From: Dysgonomonas mossii DSM 22836
GTDB taxonomy: Bacteria; Bacteroidota; Bacteroidia; Bacteroidales; Dysgonomonadaceae
Reading direction: 5' to 3'
Length of the DNA stretch: 64,000 nucleotides
Assembly: GCF_000213575.1 (NCBI RefSeq)
Contig: NZ_GL892006.1
Coordinates: forward strand, 144,614 to 208,613
In this document: piece by piece, positions 51,872-62,636 of the stretch
How positions within the stretch are numbered: position 1 is the stretch's first letter
How the letters are laid out: the number at the start of each line of letters is the position of its first letter
Position numbers and translations under genes: made by a program
The notes under the pieces: generated by a model
Told to the model about the DNA's origin: nothing
Seen by the model: the letters and a program-made list of their open reading frames with translations, nothing else
Database searches by the model: none

Positions 51872-53965
51872 TTATTTCTTTATACCGTTTCTTTCCAACA
51901 ATGCATTTACAGTAGGTTCTTGTCCTCTAAATTTAACATACAAAGTCATTGGTTCTTCGGTATTCCCTTTCTCTAAAATGTTTTCACGGAACGAACGAGC
52001 TGTATCTTTGTTGAAAATACCCGTTTGTTTGAACAATGCAAAAGCATCTGCGTCCAATACCTCCGCCCATTTATAACCATAATATCCGGCAGCATATCCT
52101 CCGGCAAATATATGACTGAATGATGTAGACATATTAGTACCTTCTACCACTGGCAACAGAGCCGTTTTATCCATTGCTTTACGCTCAAATGAAATCACAT
52201 CACCTGTATATGGTTGCTGCAATGTATGCCATGCCATATCAAGGTATCCGAATGATAATTGACGGTAACATAGATATGCCGCATTATAATTGGCTGCATC
52301 TACAAGTTTTTTTACAAGATCAGCAGGAATTTTTTCTCCTGTTTTGTAATGAACGGCAAACTTATCAAGATATTCTTTTTCTGTCAACCAGTTTTCCATT
52401 ATCTGAGAAGGCAGTTCTACGAAATCATGTAAAACGTTTGTTCCTGACAGCGTTTCGTAAGTGCATTTGGTTAGCATACCATGCAAAGCATGCCCAAACT
52501 CATGAAGAAATGTTTCTACTTCGTCGAAAGTAAGCAAAGCCGGTTCTGTTTCTGTTGGACGTGTAAAGTTCATTACAATCGTAACAAACGGACGAGAGTC
52601 TTTTCCTTTTTCCACATACTGTCCTTTAAATTCAGACATCCATGCTCCCTGACGTTTTCCCTCACGTGGATGAAAGTCTGTATACAGAACAGCCAAAAAA
52701 TTACCATTCTCGTCTAACACATCAAAGGCTTCTACTTCGGGATGATAAACCTGTATTTTAGTATTCTTTTTAAATGTGATTCCATATAGATCTGTTGCCA
52801 GACCAAAAACACCTTTCTTTACATTTTCTAATTCAAAGTAAGGACGTACCAATTCATCGCTTACACTATATTTAGCATCTTTAAGTTTTTCTGAATAGAA
52901 AGACCAGTCCCAAGGTTGTAGGTCAATTGCTTTCCCTTCCATTCCTACGGCAAAGCCTTCTACCATCTTCACATCTTCACGAGCCGCCTGTGCATAAGCA
53001 CTGAACAAGTCGTCCAGCAGACCGTAAACATGCTCCTTATCTTTTGCCATCTTGTTACGTAATGTATAAGTAGCATAGTCAGTATAGCCCAAAAGATTCG
53101 CTATTTGCATTCTGGTTTTAGCAATTTCTTTCACATTCTCCTGATTGTCGAACTCTCCTCCGGCTACGCATTTTGTATTATATGCCATATACAGTTTCTG
53201 ACGAAGATCGCGACGAGTAGAATATTTCATAAATGCGATATAGCTAGGCGCAGAAAGATCGAAGATATATCCCTCTTTTCCTTTAGCCTTTGCTTTTGCA
53301 GCAGCAGCATCTTTTACCATCTGAGGTAACCCGGCCAAGTCTGCCTCATCTGTCAGAAGCATCTCAAATTTATTACTTTCTTTCAAAGCATTCTGTCCAA
53401 AATCTAAAGTCAATTGGCTCAATTTGGTAGACAGCTCTTTGTATGTATCTCTATCTTTTCCTACGAGTGTAGCCCCGCTATTTTCAAAGCCCCGGTATGT
53501 CTTTTCTACCAAACGGATTTGCTCGGGTGTTAGATTTGATTCCAGACGTTTATCATAAACAGCCTTCACTTTTTGAAACAAACCTTCATTCAATGTTATT
53601 GAATTGGAATGTTCCGAAAGTTTTGGTTGAATACGCTGTGCTATTTCCATCATCTCATCATTGCTCTCTGAGCTGAGTAGATTAAAGAACACAGACGTTA
53701 CTCTACTTAACAATTTTCCGGACTCTTCCAAAGGAACGATTGTATTCTCAAAGGTAGGAACCGCCCTGATCATTACTATCTTGTTTATTTCAGCCTGATG
53801 CTCTGCTATTCCTTTTTCTATAGCAGGTTCGTAATGCTCGTTCTTGATTTTATTGAACGGCGGTGTATCGTAAGGCGTTTTATACGCCGAGAAAAACGGG
53901 TTTTGAGCTTGAATTGTAGTCATAGCTATTGTTAATAATAAAACGAAAAAACACTTTTTTTTCAT
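51872..53965 (-). CDS. M3 family metallopeptidase (peptidyl-dipeptidase Dcp-like), periplasmic
   Basis: The protein is 697 residues from ATG 53965, with a signal peptide (KKCFFVLLLTIAMTTIQAQ), so it works in the periplasm. The zinc-binding motif HEFGH is in ETFLHEFGHALHGML, followed downstream by the third-ligand region (ELPSQIMENWL). The whole chain matches the Dcp/oligopeptidase A fold, which removes C-terminal dipeptides or trims short peptides. The frame could begin at TTG 53974, but ATG gives the cleaner signal peptide. The gene is flanked by a terminator and a 430-bp intergenic region. Confidence 0.92.
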   Translation of the reverse strand: MKKKCFFVLLLTIAMTTIQAQNPFFSAYKTPYDTPPFNKIKNEHYEPAIEKGIAEHQAEINKIVMIRAVPTFENTIVPLEESGKLLSRVTSVFFNLLSSESNDEMMEIAQRIQPKLSEHSNSITLNEGLFQKVKAVYDKRLESNLTPEQIRLVEKTYRGFENSGATLVGKDRDTYKELSTKLSQLTLDFGQNALKESNKFEMLLTDEADLAGLPQMVKDAAAAKAKAKGKEGYIFDLSAPSYIAFMKYSTRRDLRQKLYMAYNTKCVAGGEFDNQENVKEIAKTRMQIANLLGYTDYATYTLRNKMAKDKEHVYGLLDDLFSAYAQAAREDVKMVEGFAVGMEGKAIDLQPWDWSFYSEKLKDAKYSVSDELVRPYFELENVKKGVFGLATDLYGITFKKNTKIQVYHPEVEAFDVLDENGNFLAVLYTDFHPREGKRQGAWMSEFKGQYVEKGKDSRPFVTIVMNFTRPTETEPALLTFDEVETFLHEFGHALHGMLTKCTYETLSGTNVLHDFVELPSQIMENWLTEKEYLDKFAVHYKTGEKIPADLVKKLVDAANYNAAYLCYRQLSFGYLDMAWHTLQQPYTGDVISFERKAMDKTALLPVVEGTNMSTSFSHIFAGGYAAGYYGYKWAEVLDADAFALFKQTGIFNKDTARSFRENILEKGNTEEPMTLYVKFRGQEPTVNALLERNGIKK

Positions 53966-54103
53966 ATAATTCAAATATTTGAGGTTATCAATTATTCTTT
54001 ATTTAACTTCCATTATCAATTTTACCGATGCATAAATGATTTGCTTGATTGAGTACTCTATTTATCGGTATAGTTTTTAATTAAATAATTCAATGGAAAC
54101 AGA

Positions 54104-54111
54104 CAAAGGTA
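54104..54111 (-). promoter_or_regulatory. -7 promoter box of the M3 peptidase gene
   Basis: TACCTTTG on the minus strand, about 140 bp before ATG 53965. A GTGTTACTTTTTG stretch just upstream is a weak relative of the repeated element near proB. Confidence 0.4.
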
Positions 54112-54132
54112 CAAAAAGTAACACAAAAATCT

Positions 54133-54140
54133 TACCTTTG
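54133..54140 (+). promoter_or_regulatory. -7 box before the small ORF
   Basis: TACCTTTG, 21 bp before ATG 54162, matching the spacing of other genes here. Confidence 0.45.
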
Positions 54141-54161
54141 CCCATTAAATAAGAAGCCTGA

Positions 54162-54263
54162 ATGGCAAACACGAACAAGAAAGTTAGAGTATTTGATTTT
54201 TCCTTTTTAGATTATTATTCAATGGCATACTCAACAGGGCGTGATATAAGAATTTGGATTTGA
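54162..54263 (+). CDS. Possible 33-residue small protein
   Basis: ATG 54162 opens a 33-codon frame reading MANTNKKVRVFDFSFLDY and ending IRIWI, stop TGA at 54261-54263. It is too short for standard gene calls. The support is a -7 box at the right distance and a normal start; no family was recognised. It lies between the divergent peptidase gene and ruvA. Confidence 0.4.
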   Translation: MANTNKKVRVFDFSFLDYYSMAYSTGRDIRIWI

Positions 54264-54391
54264 TGGCAAATATCCTTAATTTATTATGCGTATGCTATAT
54301 AAGACAAAAGTTAAACAACCTCTAAATCGTCTTGAAATATACTTTTTTTAATATTTACACGTTATAAATTAGTAAAATTTACGAACCGATT

Positions 54392-54973
54392 ATGATAGAT
54401 TATATAAAAGGGGATATTGCTGAACTGACCCCTACTTCCGCTACACTCGAAACACATGGTATAGGTTATTTTATTAACATAAGCTTAAATACATATACCA
54501 GTATATCAGGACAAAAGAGTGCCAAATTATACATATATGAGGCAATAAGAGAAGACGCTTACCAGCTATATGGTTTCTCCGAAAAACAAGAACGTGAGCT
54601 ATTCATCTTATTGATAAGTGTCTCGGGCATAGGAGCAAGCACGGGTCGTATGATTTTGTCGTCGATGACTGTACAGGAATTAACAAACGTGATTGCCTCC
54701 GGCAACTCGGATATACTAAAAACCGTTAAGGGCATAGGCACTAAGACCGCCCAACGTGTAATTGTTGACCTGAAAGATAAAATCAAGGTCAGTGGGATTG
54801 AATCTGTAGAGATGTTTGCAAAAACAAGTCAGGCCGGAGAAGAAGCCATCGCAGCACTGGTAATGTTAGGCTTTCCTCAGCAGGCTTCGCAAAAAGCAGT
54901 ATCCAAAATATTGAAGGACAAACCGGACAGCACTGTTGAGCAAGTAATAAAGACGGCACTAAAAATGCTCTGA
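54392..54973 (+). CDS. ruvA: Holliday junction DNA helicase subunit RuvA
   Basis: The 193-residue protein has the RuvA three-domain order: an OB fold at 1-65 ([19 protein letters not shown]), a double helix-hairpin-helix domain ([13 protein letters not shown] and [13 protein letters not shown]), and the C-terminal domain that contacts RuvB ([21 protein letters not shown]). It binds four-way junctions as a tetramer and loads RuvB in recombination repair. The sprA gene follows 32 bp later, a gene order kept across Bacteroidetes. Start ATG 54392. Confidence 0.95.
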   Translation: MIDYIKGDIAELTPTSATLETHGIGYFINISLNTYTSISGQKSAKLYIYEAIREDAYQLYGFSEKQERELFILLISVSGIGASTGRMILSSMTVQELTNVIASGNSDILKTVKGIGTKTAQRVIVDLKDKIKVSGIESVEMFAKTSQAGEEAIAALVMLGFPQQASQKAVSKILKDKPDSTVEQVIKTALKML

Positions 54974-55005
54974 ACATTCACTCTATTTATATTTACCTTG
55001 TCGGA

Positions 55006-58000
55006 TTGAAGAAGAAACTTACAAAATATTTGTTTTTTATCACGCTTTTAGTAAGCTCGATCAGTTTATTTTCCGGTATTTACGGAAAAAAGGAAATTCA
55101 TATTGCCCAAAAAGAAAGCTCTTTCTTAGAAACAAATGATACTGTTCCTCTCTTTCCGGTAAAGAAAACACAGATAGAAACTTATAAAGACCTCAATGCG
55201 AATCCTCCGGCAGACCTCAAAGACCCCGACAACCTGAAGAAGTCTGTAGAATATGACCCTGCCAGCGGACTGTATATTTTCCGCACAAAAATCGGAGATC
55301 AGGAAATATCCACTCCTTTTTCTTTAAGTTCTGACGAGTATATGGATTACACCCTCAAGCAATCCATGAGTAGATATTTCAGATCTAAAAATGCAGAAGC
55401 ATACGACAAGAAGGATGAAAAAGATGAGTTTTCGCTGAAAGACATAAAACTAAACTTAGGCCCGGCAGAGCGGCTTTTTGGACCCGGTGGAGTAAAGGTG
55501 AGAACACAAGGATACGTTGAAACTACAATGGGCTTTAAGCGAAGTAGTACAGACAACCCTACCCTTTCGGAACGCAACCGAAGTCACACTACCTTTCAGT
55601 TCAAAGAAGATATCCAGATGAACGTTACAGCTTCGGTTGGTGACAAAATCAACTTCGGCATGAATTATGACACGAAAGCCTTATTTGATTTCGACTCTAA
55701 AAAGCTGAAATTGGGTTACGATGGAAAGGAAGACGAAATAATAAAGAAGATAGAGGCCGGAAACGTAAGCATGAGCACAACAAACTCACTCATCAACGGA
55801 GGAACAGCCTTATTCGGTATCAACGCAGAGCTTCAGTTCGGAAAACTACGGATAAATACAGTTATCTCTCAACAGGAGTCTCAGTCGCAGACGGTGAATA
55901 CAAAGGGAGGAATACAAACAACCGAATTCTCTTTTAAGGCTGATCAATACGACGAAAACAGACACTTTTTCTTGGGATACTATTTCCGTGATAATTACGA
56001 TAATGCAATGAGTAGAATCCCTTATATCAACTCACCTGTATCAATTACTAAAATGGAAGTGTGGGTTACGAATAGGAGAAGCGACTTTATGCAGTCGAGA
56101 AATATTGTTGCCTTTGCCGATATTGCAGAGCGTGACAATATTAAAAACCCAAAATGGATAGGCACAGGCTCTGTAAAGACACCATATAACGCAGCGAATA
56201 ACCTATATGCTACAATGACCACAGCACACACCAGGGCTAGGGATATTTCGCAAGTAACCAGCGAGTTTAACGGTTATATAGAAAGCGGGCTCGACTATGA
56301 AAAAATAGAAAGCGCACGAATGCTTAGTTCTTCGGAATATACATACAACGCTCAACTAGGGTACTTATCTCTAAACTCTGCATTACAAGCCGACGAAGTA
56401 CTTGCAGTAGCCTATCAGTACACTGTAAATGGAACTACGTATCAAGTGGGAGAATTATCAACAGACATATCTGCCAATTATGAATCGAGCAACCCGAAGT
56501 CAGGTGCTTTGTTTGTAAAGTTATTGAAGCCCATCTCTCTGTCTCCACGTTCATATACATGGGACTTGATGATGAAAAACATTTACTCCCTTGGTGCAAG
56601 CAATATACAACAAGACCGTTTTAGACTCAACATAGCCTATCAGTCAGACACTTTAGGTACATACATAAACTATCTGCCTGAGGGAAACATTAAAAATCAA
56701 CTTCTGATAAAGGTGATGAACCTAGACAGATTGAACTCTCAGAATAAAGAAGTTACCCAAAAAGACGGAACAAAAGGCGATGGTATCTTCGACTATCTTG
56801 AAGGATATACCGTTCAGTCTCAGAACGGACGCATTATATTCCCTGTGGTTGAACCGTTCGGAAAGCATCTGGCGAATAAAATAGGCAGTCCTATTATTGC
56901 AGAAAAGTATGTTTACCAGCAGTTATATGACTCTACACTGACCGTAGCCAGACAAACCGCAGAAAAAAACAAATTTAAGATATACGGTTCATTCAGAGGA
57001 TCATCGAACAGTAGAGCTGAAATAGACCTGATGTCAACAAACATACCACAGGGATCTGTAAAACTTACTGCCAATGGTATGCTCCTCACCGAAGGAACAG
57101 ACTATATAGTTGACTATACATCGGGTATAGTCACTATCATAAATCAGAACCTGATAGATTCTGATGCCAACATACAGACTTCGTTAGAAGAACGGTCGCT
57201 AGGTATGCAACGAAAAACAATGATGGGGCTGAATCTGAGCTACGATATCTCAAAGAATTTCAACATCGGCGGTACAATTATGCATCTATACGAAAAACCG
57301 CTAACGACTAAAACCGTTATCGGTGAAGAATCGGTCAATAATACGTTATGGGGGGTAAACACATCATATAAGACCGAATCGATGTGGCTCACCAACCTGA
57401 TTGACAAGATACCATTTGTAAATGCAACACAGCCTTCTCAAATCAGTTTTATGGGTGAGTTTGCGCACATGATACCGGGGCATTACCAAAATAAAGATAC
57501 GGGAGGATTTTCTTATCTCGATGATTTTGAGTCGTCACAATCACGCATCGAACTCAAAAGCCCTTATGCATGGAATCTTGCGTCAACACCAAAAGAGCTG
57601 CCTAGATTTGTATACCCACCTACAATCTCAGGGAATAAGCCTTCGGACAGTATCCAATATGCAAAAAACAGAGCCATGTTATCTTGGTTTACCATCGATC
57701 CGCTATTTACACGCAAAGGGTCGTCGCTTACACCAAGTTATATAAATAGCGATTCTTTATCAGATCATTATGTCAGGGAAATTGGTATCACCGAGATATA
57801 CCCGAACCGAGATATCAGACAAACAGAGTCGGCTACAATACCAACATTAAATCTATCGTACTACCCTAACGAAAGAGGCCCTTACAATCTGGATGGAGAC
57901 AAAATAGATTCGGATGGAAAATTATTAAATCCACGAGATCGCTGGGCGGGCATTACACGCAAAATGGATGTGCGTGACTTCGAAGCGTCAAATATAGAAT

Positions 58001-61000
58001 ACATTGAATTCTGGCTGATGGACCCATTTGTTAAAGATTTTTCAAGCTCCCACAAAGGAGGAGACCTTTATTTCAATTTGGGAGAAATATCGGAAGATGT
58101 CTTGAAAGATGGGAAAAAGTTTTACGAAAACGGACTACCAGTCAATGATGATCCTACAGCATATACAAAAACTGTGTGGGGAAAAGTGCCGACACGCCAA
58201 TCTACCGTATATGCATTCGATGATAATCTGGGAGCTATTGCCCGCGAGAAACAGGATGTCGGGTTAAATGGATTGAATCAAGAGGAAGAAAAAACATACG
58301 GTGTATATAAGAGTTTCTTGGACGATCTGAGGGCAAAGTTATCCCAAAGCACACTTAATGAAATGACAAACGATCCTTTCTCTCCGCTTAATACGCCATC
58401 GGGAGACTTATATCATTTCTATCGAGGCTCAGACTACGACCGCGAGCGAAAAGGGATCCTCGACCGCTACAAATACTATAATGGTACTGAAGGAAATTCG
58501 AAACCGACAGATCAGAGTGGTGAAAGGTATTCTACCGCAGCACGTGGCGTTCCCGATGTAGAAGATATAGATCAGGATTACACGCTGAATGAAAATGAAT
58601 CATATTACCAATATCGTGTATCGCTGAAGCCGGATAGCATGAATGTTGGTCGCAACTATATTGTAGACGAACGGGAGGTAACAGTTCCTCTCCGAAACGG
58701 AAAAGAAGAAAAGGTAAAATGGTATCAGTTCAAAATTCCAATTCGCCAAGGGAAACGAATTGGAAATATCAACGATTTCAAGAGCATCCGTTTCATGAGA
58801 ATGTTCCTGACTGATTTTGAACAACAAACAGTGTTGCGATTCGGAACCTTACAGCTTGTAAGAGGCGATTGGCGTGTGTACGATCAGGACTTAACAAGTG
58901 GGGCTAAGATGGGAAATGGTTCTATTGATATTTCGACAGTAAATATCGAAGAAAACTCTGAGAGAAAACCCGTAAATTATGTATTGCCTCCGGGGCTAAG
59001 CAGATCCTTAGATCCTGACCAAACACAATTGACCAAAGAAAATGAGCAATCACTATCAATGCGTGTGACAAATCTCGATCCGGAGGATGCACGGGCCATA
59101 TACAAAAATACATCTTACGACCTGAGACGCTATAAGCGCATACAGTTATTTACACATGCCGAAAATCTTATAAATAGAACGGAACTGGCAAATGGAGACA
59201 TATCTGTATTTATGCGTTTAGGCTCTGACTACAAGAACAATTACTATGAATATGAAATACCTTTAACAATAACACCCGAAGGTAGTTATGGCAATGGAGA
59301 CAGGGCTGTGGTATGGCCTAAAGATAATATGTTTGATTTCCCTCTCGAGTTACTGAAAAATATAAAACTAAACAGAAACAGAGAAAAAAGAAAGTCGGGC
59401 TCAACGGTATCTTATACAACTCTATACCATGAGTACGATCCTGATAAGCCTAACAACAAAGTAAGTGTAATGGGTAATCCGTCTTTATCGGATGTTTACG
59501 TAATCATGATTGGTGTCCGCAACAATTCCAGGTTAACCAAATCGGGTGAGGTGTGGATCAACGAGCTTCGCCTAACCGATTTCGACGAGGAAGGAGGATG
59601 GGCGGCTCAGGGTAGCCTGAATGTAGCTCTTTCGGACCTGGGAAACGTAAGTGTTTCGGGACGGAAGGAAACGGCCGGATTTGGGGCGCTGGATCAAAGC
59701 CTGATGGAAAGACGACAAGATGACTATCATACATACAGCATAGCTGCAAACATAGATTTGGGACGGTTTTTACCTGAAAAGGCAAAGGTGAGCTTGCCGC
59801 TGTATTATTCATACTCCAATCAGACAACAACGCCTAAGTACGATCCGTTCGATCAGGATGTAACGCTGAAAGAATCATTCAGCTTGGTAGAAACGAAAGC
59901 CGAAAAAGACTCGATAAAAAGTCTTGCTCAAGAAAAGTCTACCACAAAGAGTATTAGCCTCAACAATATAAAAGTGAATATACAAAGTAAGACACCAATG
60001 CCTTACGACCCGGCCAATTTCAATATCGGATATTCATTTAATCAGACTGAGATTAAAAATCCAAGTACAGTCTACGATGTTACTAAAAATTACAACCTGA
60101 CTTTTGGATATAATTATAGCCCGATAGTGAAAACGTGGGAGCCTTTCAAGAATACAAAAAGTAAATCCGGTGCAGCTAAGTATGCCAAATCACTTGGGTT
60201 CAACTATCTGCCAAGTAATATTGCCCTCAATTCAAGAATTACCCGTTATTATAGCGAGACGCTTTTACGTGACATAGAAAGTTACTCATTGGGCGGAAGT
60301 AATAATAATGAGTTCTTGTCGTGGAGCCAATCTTTCTTATGGGACAGAGATTTTAATATCAATTGGGATTTTACAAAAAATCTGAAATTCTCATTCCAAT
60401 CGGGAACAAGAGCCGAAATAGAAGAACCTTACTTACAAGTAAACAAGAAACTTAATAGGAACGACTATGAGATCTGGAAAGATTCGGTTATGCACAGTAT
60501 CAGAAACTTAGGCAGCCCCCTATCCTATCGCCAGATAGCCAGAGTTACCTATCAATTGCCATTCAAGAACATTCCGGCTACCGATTGGCTGACATCCAAT
60601 GCCAGCTACACAAGCGGCTATCAGTGGGATCGTGGAGCACAAGTAGAAGGGATAGAGGTAGGAAATACCATAAGCAACAATGTAACCCTAGACTTTACCA
60701 ATCGCATCGACATGGTTTCTCTATACAATAAATGGGGATTCCTGAAGAAAGTAAACGATCGATTCGATTCGAGGAGAAGACAGTCTCCAAGTCAACGACA
60801 GCAAGAAAAGAGACAGCCTGAGAGAAGACGCTTTACACAAGAAATTACGTTGCGAAAAGATACAACATACACCCTAAAGCATGGACTGAATACAAAAAAT
60901 ATACAGGTATCAGCAAAGCTAGACGGTAAGCCATATTCTGTAAAGTTCAAAAAAACAGATACAAATACAATATTAATAACGAATAAGGATTCGGCAAATA

Positions 61001-62466
61001 TCCAGATCATCGTTGAGAGTAAGGTCAATGACCCTAATAGCTCGCAGCTTCTGACTGATATCCTAGATTATTCGGCTAGAGGTTTAATGTCATTACGCAC
61101 TCTGAATATTAATTACTCGAAACGAAGAGAAACACATCTTTCAGGATTTATCCCAACCATTGGAGATATGTTTGGACAGAAAGATACAAATGAGTACGGG
61201 CTTGTTCCAGGTTTGGGTTTTGCATTCGGTCTCGAAGGTGGAGAGAAATTCATCAATAAATCGTTGAGTAGAGATTGGTTGGTGATGGATACTATGAATA
61301 TCTCGCCTGCGGTATATAACAGTGCTGAAAAGCTGGAACTAAGGGCGCAGATAGAACCTATCAAGAACCTTAAAATAGAGCTTAATGCCAATTACGAAAA
61401 TAACAAAAGAACTGAAATTCAATATATGTCGAAAGGGATGCCACGCACACTGGGCGGAAACTTCTCTATGACGACCATTGCTCTAAAATCATCTCTTAGA
61501 GGCAGCAACTCAAAAAATGATTATCAATCCGATACATTCGACAAATTCTTAGCTTATAAGGAAATAATTAAAAACAGGCTACAAAAACAGTACAACAATG
61601 TAACCCTACCCGATGGCTTGGCAAGTGGAAATGCCGCGACAGTGAATGCAAACTCGGGAGACGTACTTATTCCTGCTTTTATAGCAGCCTATACAGGGCG
61701 CGATGTAAACAACATCTCCATGTCGGCATTCCCATCTATATGGTCTATCCTGCCGAACTGGAACATAACCTACGATGGCTTAAGCAATATACCTCTTATT
61801 AAATCTAAGTTCAGATCGTTGAGGCTGAGTCATTCCTATAGCTGCTTTTATCAGGTAGGAAGTTACAGCTCTTTCTCTGGCTGGCAACAAGCCATAGGCG
61901 GAGGTGATGACTTGGGGTATATACGTGATGTACTCGGAGGTAACCCTATCCCATCATCGCCATACAATATATCATCAGTAGGTATTACGGAATTGTTCAG
62001 ACCATTGATCGGAGCCGAAGGAATACTCAACAATAACATGAATATCAACGCTCAGTACAATAGCGGACGTACACTTACGCTGAACATGTCGTCTTATCAG
62101 ATCATCGAATATCTCGAAAAAGAATTTGTATTGGGATTCGGTTACCGTATCAATGAATTTAATAGGGTAATAGGATTAACATCCAGAACACCGAAGAATT
62201 TCAACAACGACCTGAATATAAAAACAGAGGTATCTTACAAATCATCAGAAGCCTTGTTGAGAAAAATAGAAGAATATTTTACCCAAGCCACCAGTGGGGT
62301 TACAGTTTTTACATTAAAGATATCAGCCGACTATACTTTGAGCCGTGCGCTCACCCTAAGAGCATTCTATGACAGGATTTTAAATAAACCGTTGATTTCA
62401 GCCTCATCTTATCCAACAACAAACAGTAATTTTGGAATAAGTTTAAAATTTACACTTGTACAATAA
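55006..62466 (+). CDS. sprA: SprA/Sov outer-membrane translocon of the type 9 secretion system
   Basis: The 2486-residue protein matches SprA (Sov), the giant beta-barrel that forms the type 9 secretion pore in Bacteroidetes. It starts with a signal peptide (MKKKLTKYLFFITLLV) and continues with a long chain rich in beta segments, ending in an outer-membrane style aromatic strand (GISLKFTLV). The start codon is TTG at 55006, as no ATG or GTG gives the signal peptide; the promoter-like TACCTTG lies just before it. It follows ruvA, as in other genomes. Whether the rest of the system is present cannot be seen here. Confidence 0.92.
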   Translation: MKKKLTKYLFFITLLVSSISLFSGIYGKKEIHIAQKESSFLETNDTVPLFPVKKTQIETYKDLNANPPADLKDPDNLKKSVEYDPASGLYIFRTKIGDQEISTPFSLSSDEYMDYTLKQSMSRYFRSKNAEAYDKKDEKDEFSLKDIKLNLGPAERLFGPGGVKVRTQGYVETTMGFKRSSTDNPTLSERNRSHTTFQFKEDIQMNVTASVGDKINFGMNYDTKALFDFDSKKLKLGYDGKEDEIIKKIEAGNVSMSTTNSLINGGTALFGINAELQFGKLRINTVISQQESQSQTVNTKGGIQTTEFSFKADQYDENRHFFLGYYFRDNYDNAMSRIPYINSPVSITKMEVWVTNRRSDFMQSRNIVAFADIAERDNIKNPKWIGTGSVKTPYNAANNLYATMTTAHTRARDISQVTSEFNGYIESGLDYEKIESARMLSSSEYTYNAQLGYLSLNSALQADEVLAVAYQYTVNGTTYQVGELSTDISANYESSNPKSGALFVKLLKPISLSPRSYTWDLMMKNIYSLGASNIQQDRFRLNIAYQSDTLGTYINYLPEGNIKNQLLIKVMNLDRLNSQNKEVTQKDGTKGDGIFDYLEGYTVQSQNGRIIFPVVEPFGKHLANKIGSPIIAEKYVYQQLYDSTLTVARQTAEKNKFKIYGSFRGSSNSRAEIDLMSTNIPQGSVKLTANGMLLTEGTDYIVDYTSGIVTIINQNLIDSDANIQTSLEERSLGMQRKTMMGLNLSYDISKNFNIGGTIMHLYEKPLTTKTVIGEESVNNTLWGVNTSYKTESMWLTNLIDKIPFVNATQPSQISFMGEFAHMIPGHYQNKDTGGFSYLDDFESSQSRIELKSPYAWNLASTPKELPRFVYPPTISGNKPSDSIQYAKNRAMLSWFTIDPLFTRKGSSLTPSYINSDSLSDHYVREIGITEIYPNRDIRQTESATIPTLNLSYYPNERGPYNLDGDKIDSDGKLLNPRDRWAGITRKMDVRDFEASNIEYIEFWLMDPFVKDFSSSHKGGDLYFNLGEISEDVLKDGKKFYENGLPVNDDPTAYTKTVWGKVPTRQSTVYAFDDNLGAIAREKQDVGLNGLNQEEEKTYGVYKSFLDDLRAKLSQSTLNEMTNDPFSPLNTPSGDLYHFYRGSDYDRERKGILDRYKYYNGTEGNSKPTDQSGERYSTAARGVPDVEDIDQDYTLNENESYYQYRVSLKPDSMNVGRNYIVDEREVTVPLRNGKEEKVKWYQFKIPIRQGKRIGNINDFKSIRFMRMFLTDFEQQTVLRFGTLQLVRGDWRVYDQDLTSGAKMGNGSIDISTVNIEENSERKPVNYVLPPGLSRSLDPDQTQLTKENEQSLSMRVTNLDPEDARAIYKNTSYDLRRYKRIQLFTHAENLINRTELANGDISVFMRLGSDYKNNYYEYEIPLTITPEGSYGNGDRAVVWPKDNMFDFPLELLKNIKLNRNREKRKSGSTVSYTTLYHEYDPDKPNNKVSVMGNPSLSDVYVIMIGVRNNSRLTKSGEVWINELRLTDFDEEGGWAAQGSLNVALSDLGNVSVSGRKETAGFGALDQSLMERRQDDYHTYSIAANIDLGRFLPEKAKVSLPLYYSYSNQTTTPKYDPFDQDVTLKESFSLVETKAEKDSIKSLAQEKSTTKSISLNNIKVNIQSKTPMPYDPANFNIGYSFNQTEIKNPSTVYDVTKNYNLTFGYNYSPIVKTWEPFKNTKSKSGAAKYAKSLGFNYLPSNIALNSRITRYYSETLLRDIESYSLGGSNNNEFLSWSQSFLWDRDFNINWDFTKNLKFSFQSGTRAEIEEPYLQVNKKLNRNDYEIWKDSVMHSIRNLGSPLSYRQIARVTYQLPFKNIPATDWLTSNASYTSGYQWDRGAQVEGIEVGNTISNNVTLDFTNRIDMVSLYNKWGFLKKVNDRFDSRRRQSPSQRQQEKRQPERRRFTQEITLRKDTTYTLKHGLNTKNIQVSAKLDGKPYSVKFKKTDTNTILITNKDSANIQIIVESKVNDPNSSQLLTDILDYSARGLMSLRTLNINYSKRRETHLSGFIPTIGDMFGQKDTNEYGLVPGLGFAFGLEGGEKFINKSLSRDWLVMDTMNISPAVYNSAEKLELRAQIEPIKNLKIELNANYENNKRTEIQYMSKGMPRTLGGNFSMTTIALKSSLRGSNSKNDYQSDTFDKFLAYKEIIKNRLQKQYNNVTLPDGLASGNAATVNANSGDVLIPAFIAAYTGRDVNNISMSAFPSIWSILPNWNITYDGLSNIPLIKSKFRSLRLSHSYSCFYQVGSYSSFSGWQQAIGGGDDLGYIRDVLGGNPIPSSPYNISSVGITELFRPLIGAEGILNNNMNINAQYNSGRTLTLNMSSYQIIEYLEKEFVLGFGYRINEFNRVIGLTSRTPKNFNNDLNIKTEVSYKSSEALLRKIEEYFTQATSGVTVFTLKISADYTLSRALTLRAFYDRILNKPLISASSYPTTNSNFGISLKFTLVQ

Positions 62467-62636
62467 AAAATATTGATAAGTTTGCATAAGAAAAAAAAAT
62501 CATATAAGTTTATTTCCTCAAATGTTAAACAATATCTTACTCTCAATTGTTAAATAGTTGTTCAGTGCAAAGGTTAATGTTTGATAATTATCGCATTATT
62601 TAATTGACTAGAGAAGACTGAGGATATTAAGAGAAA

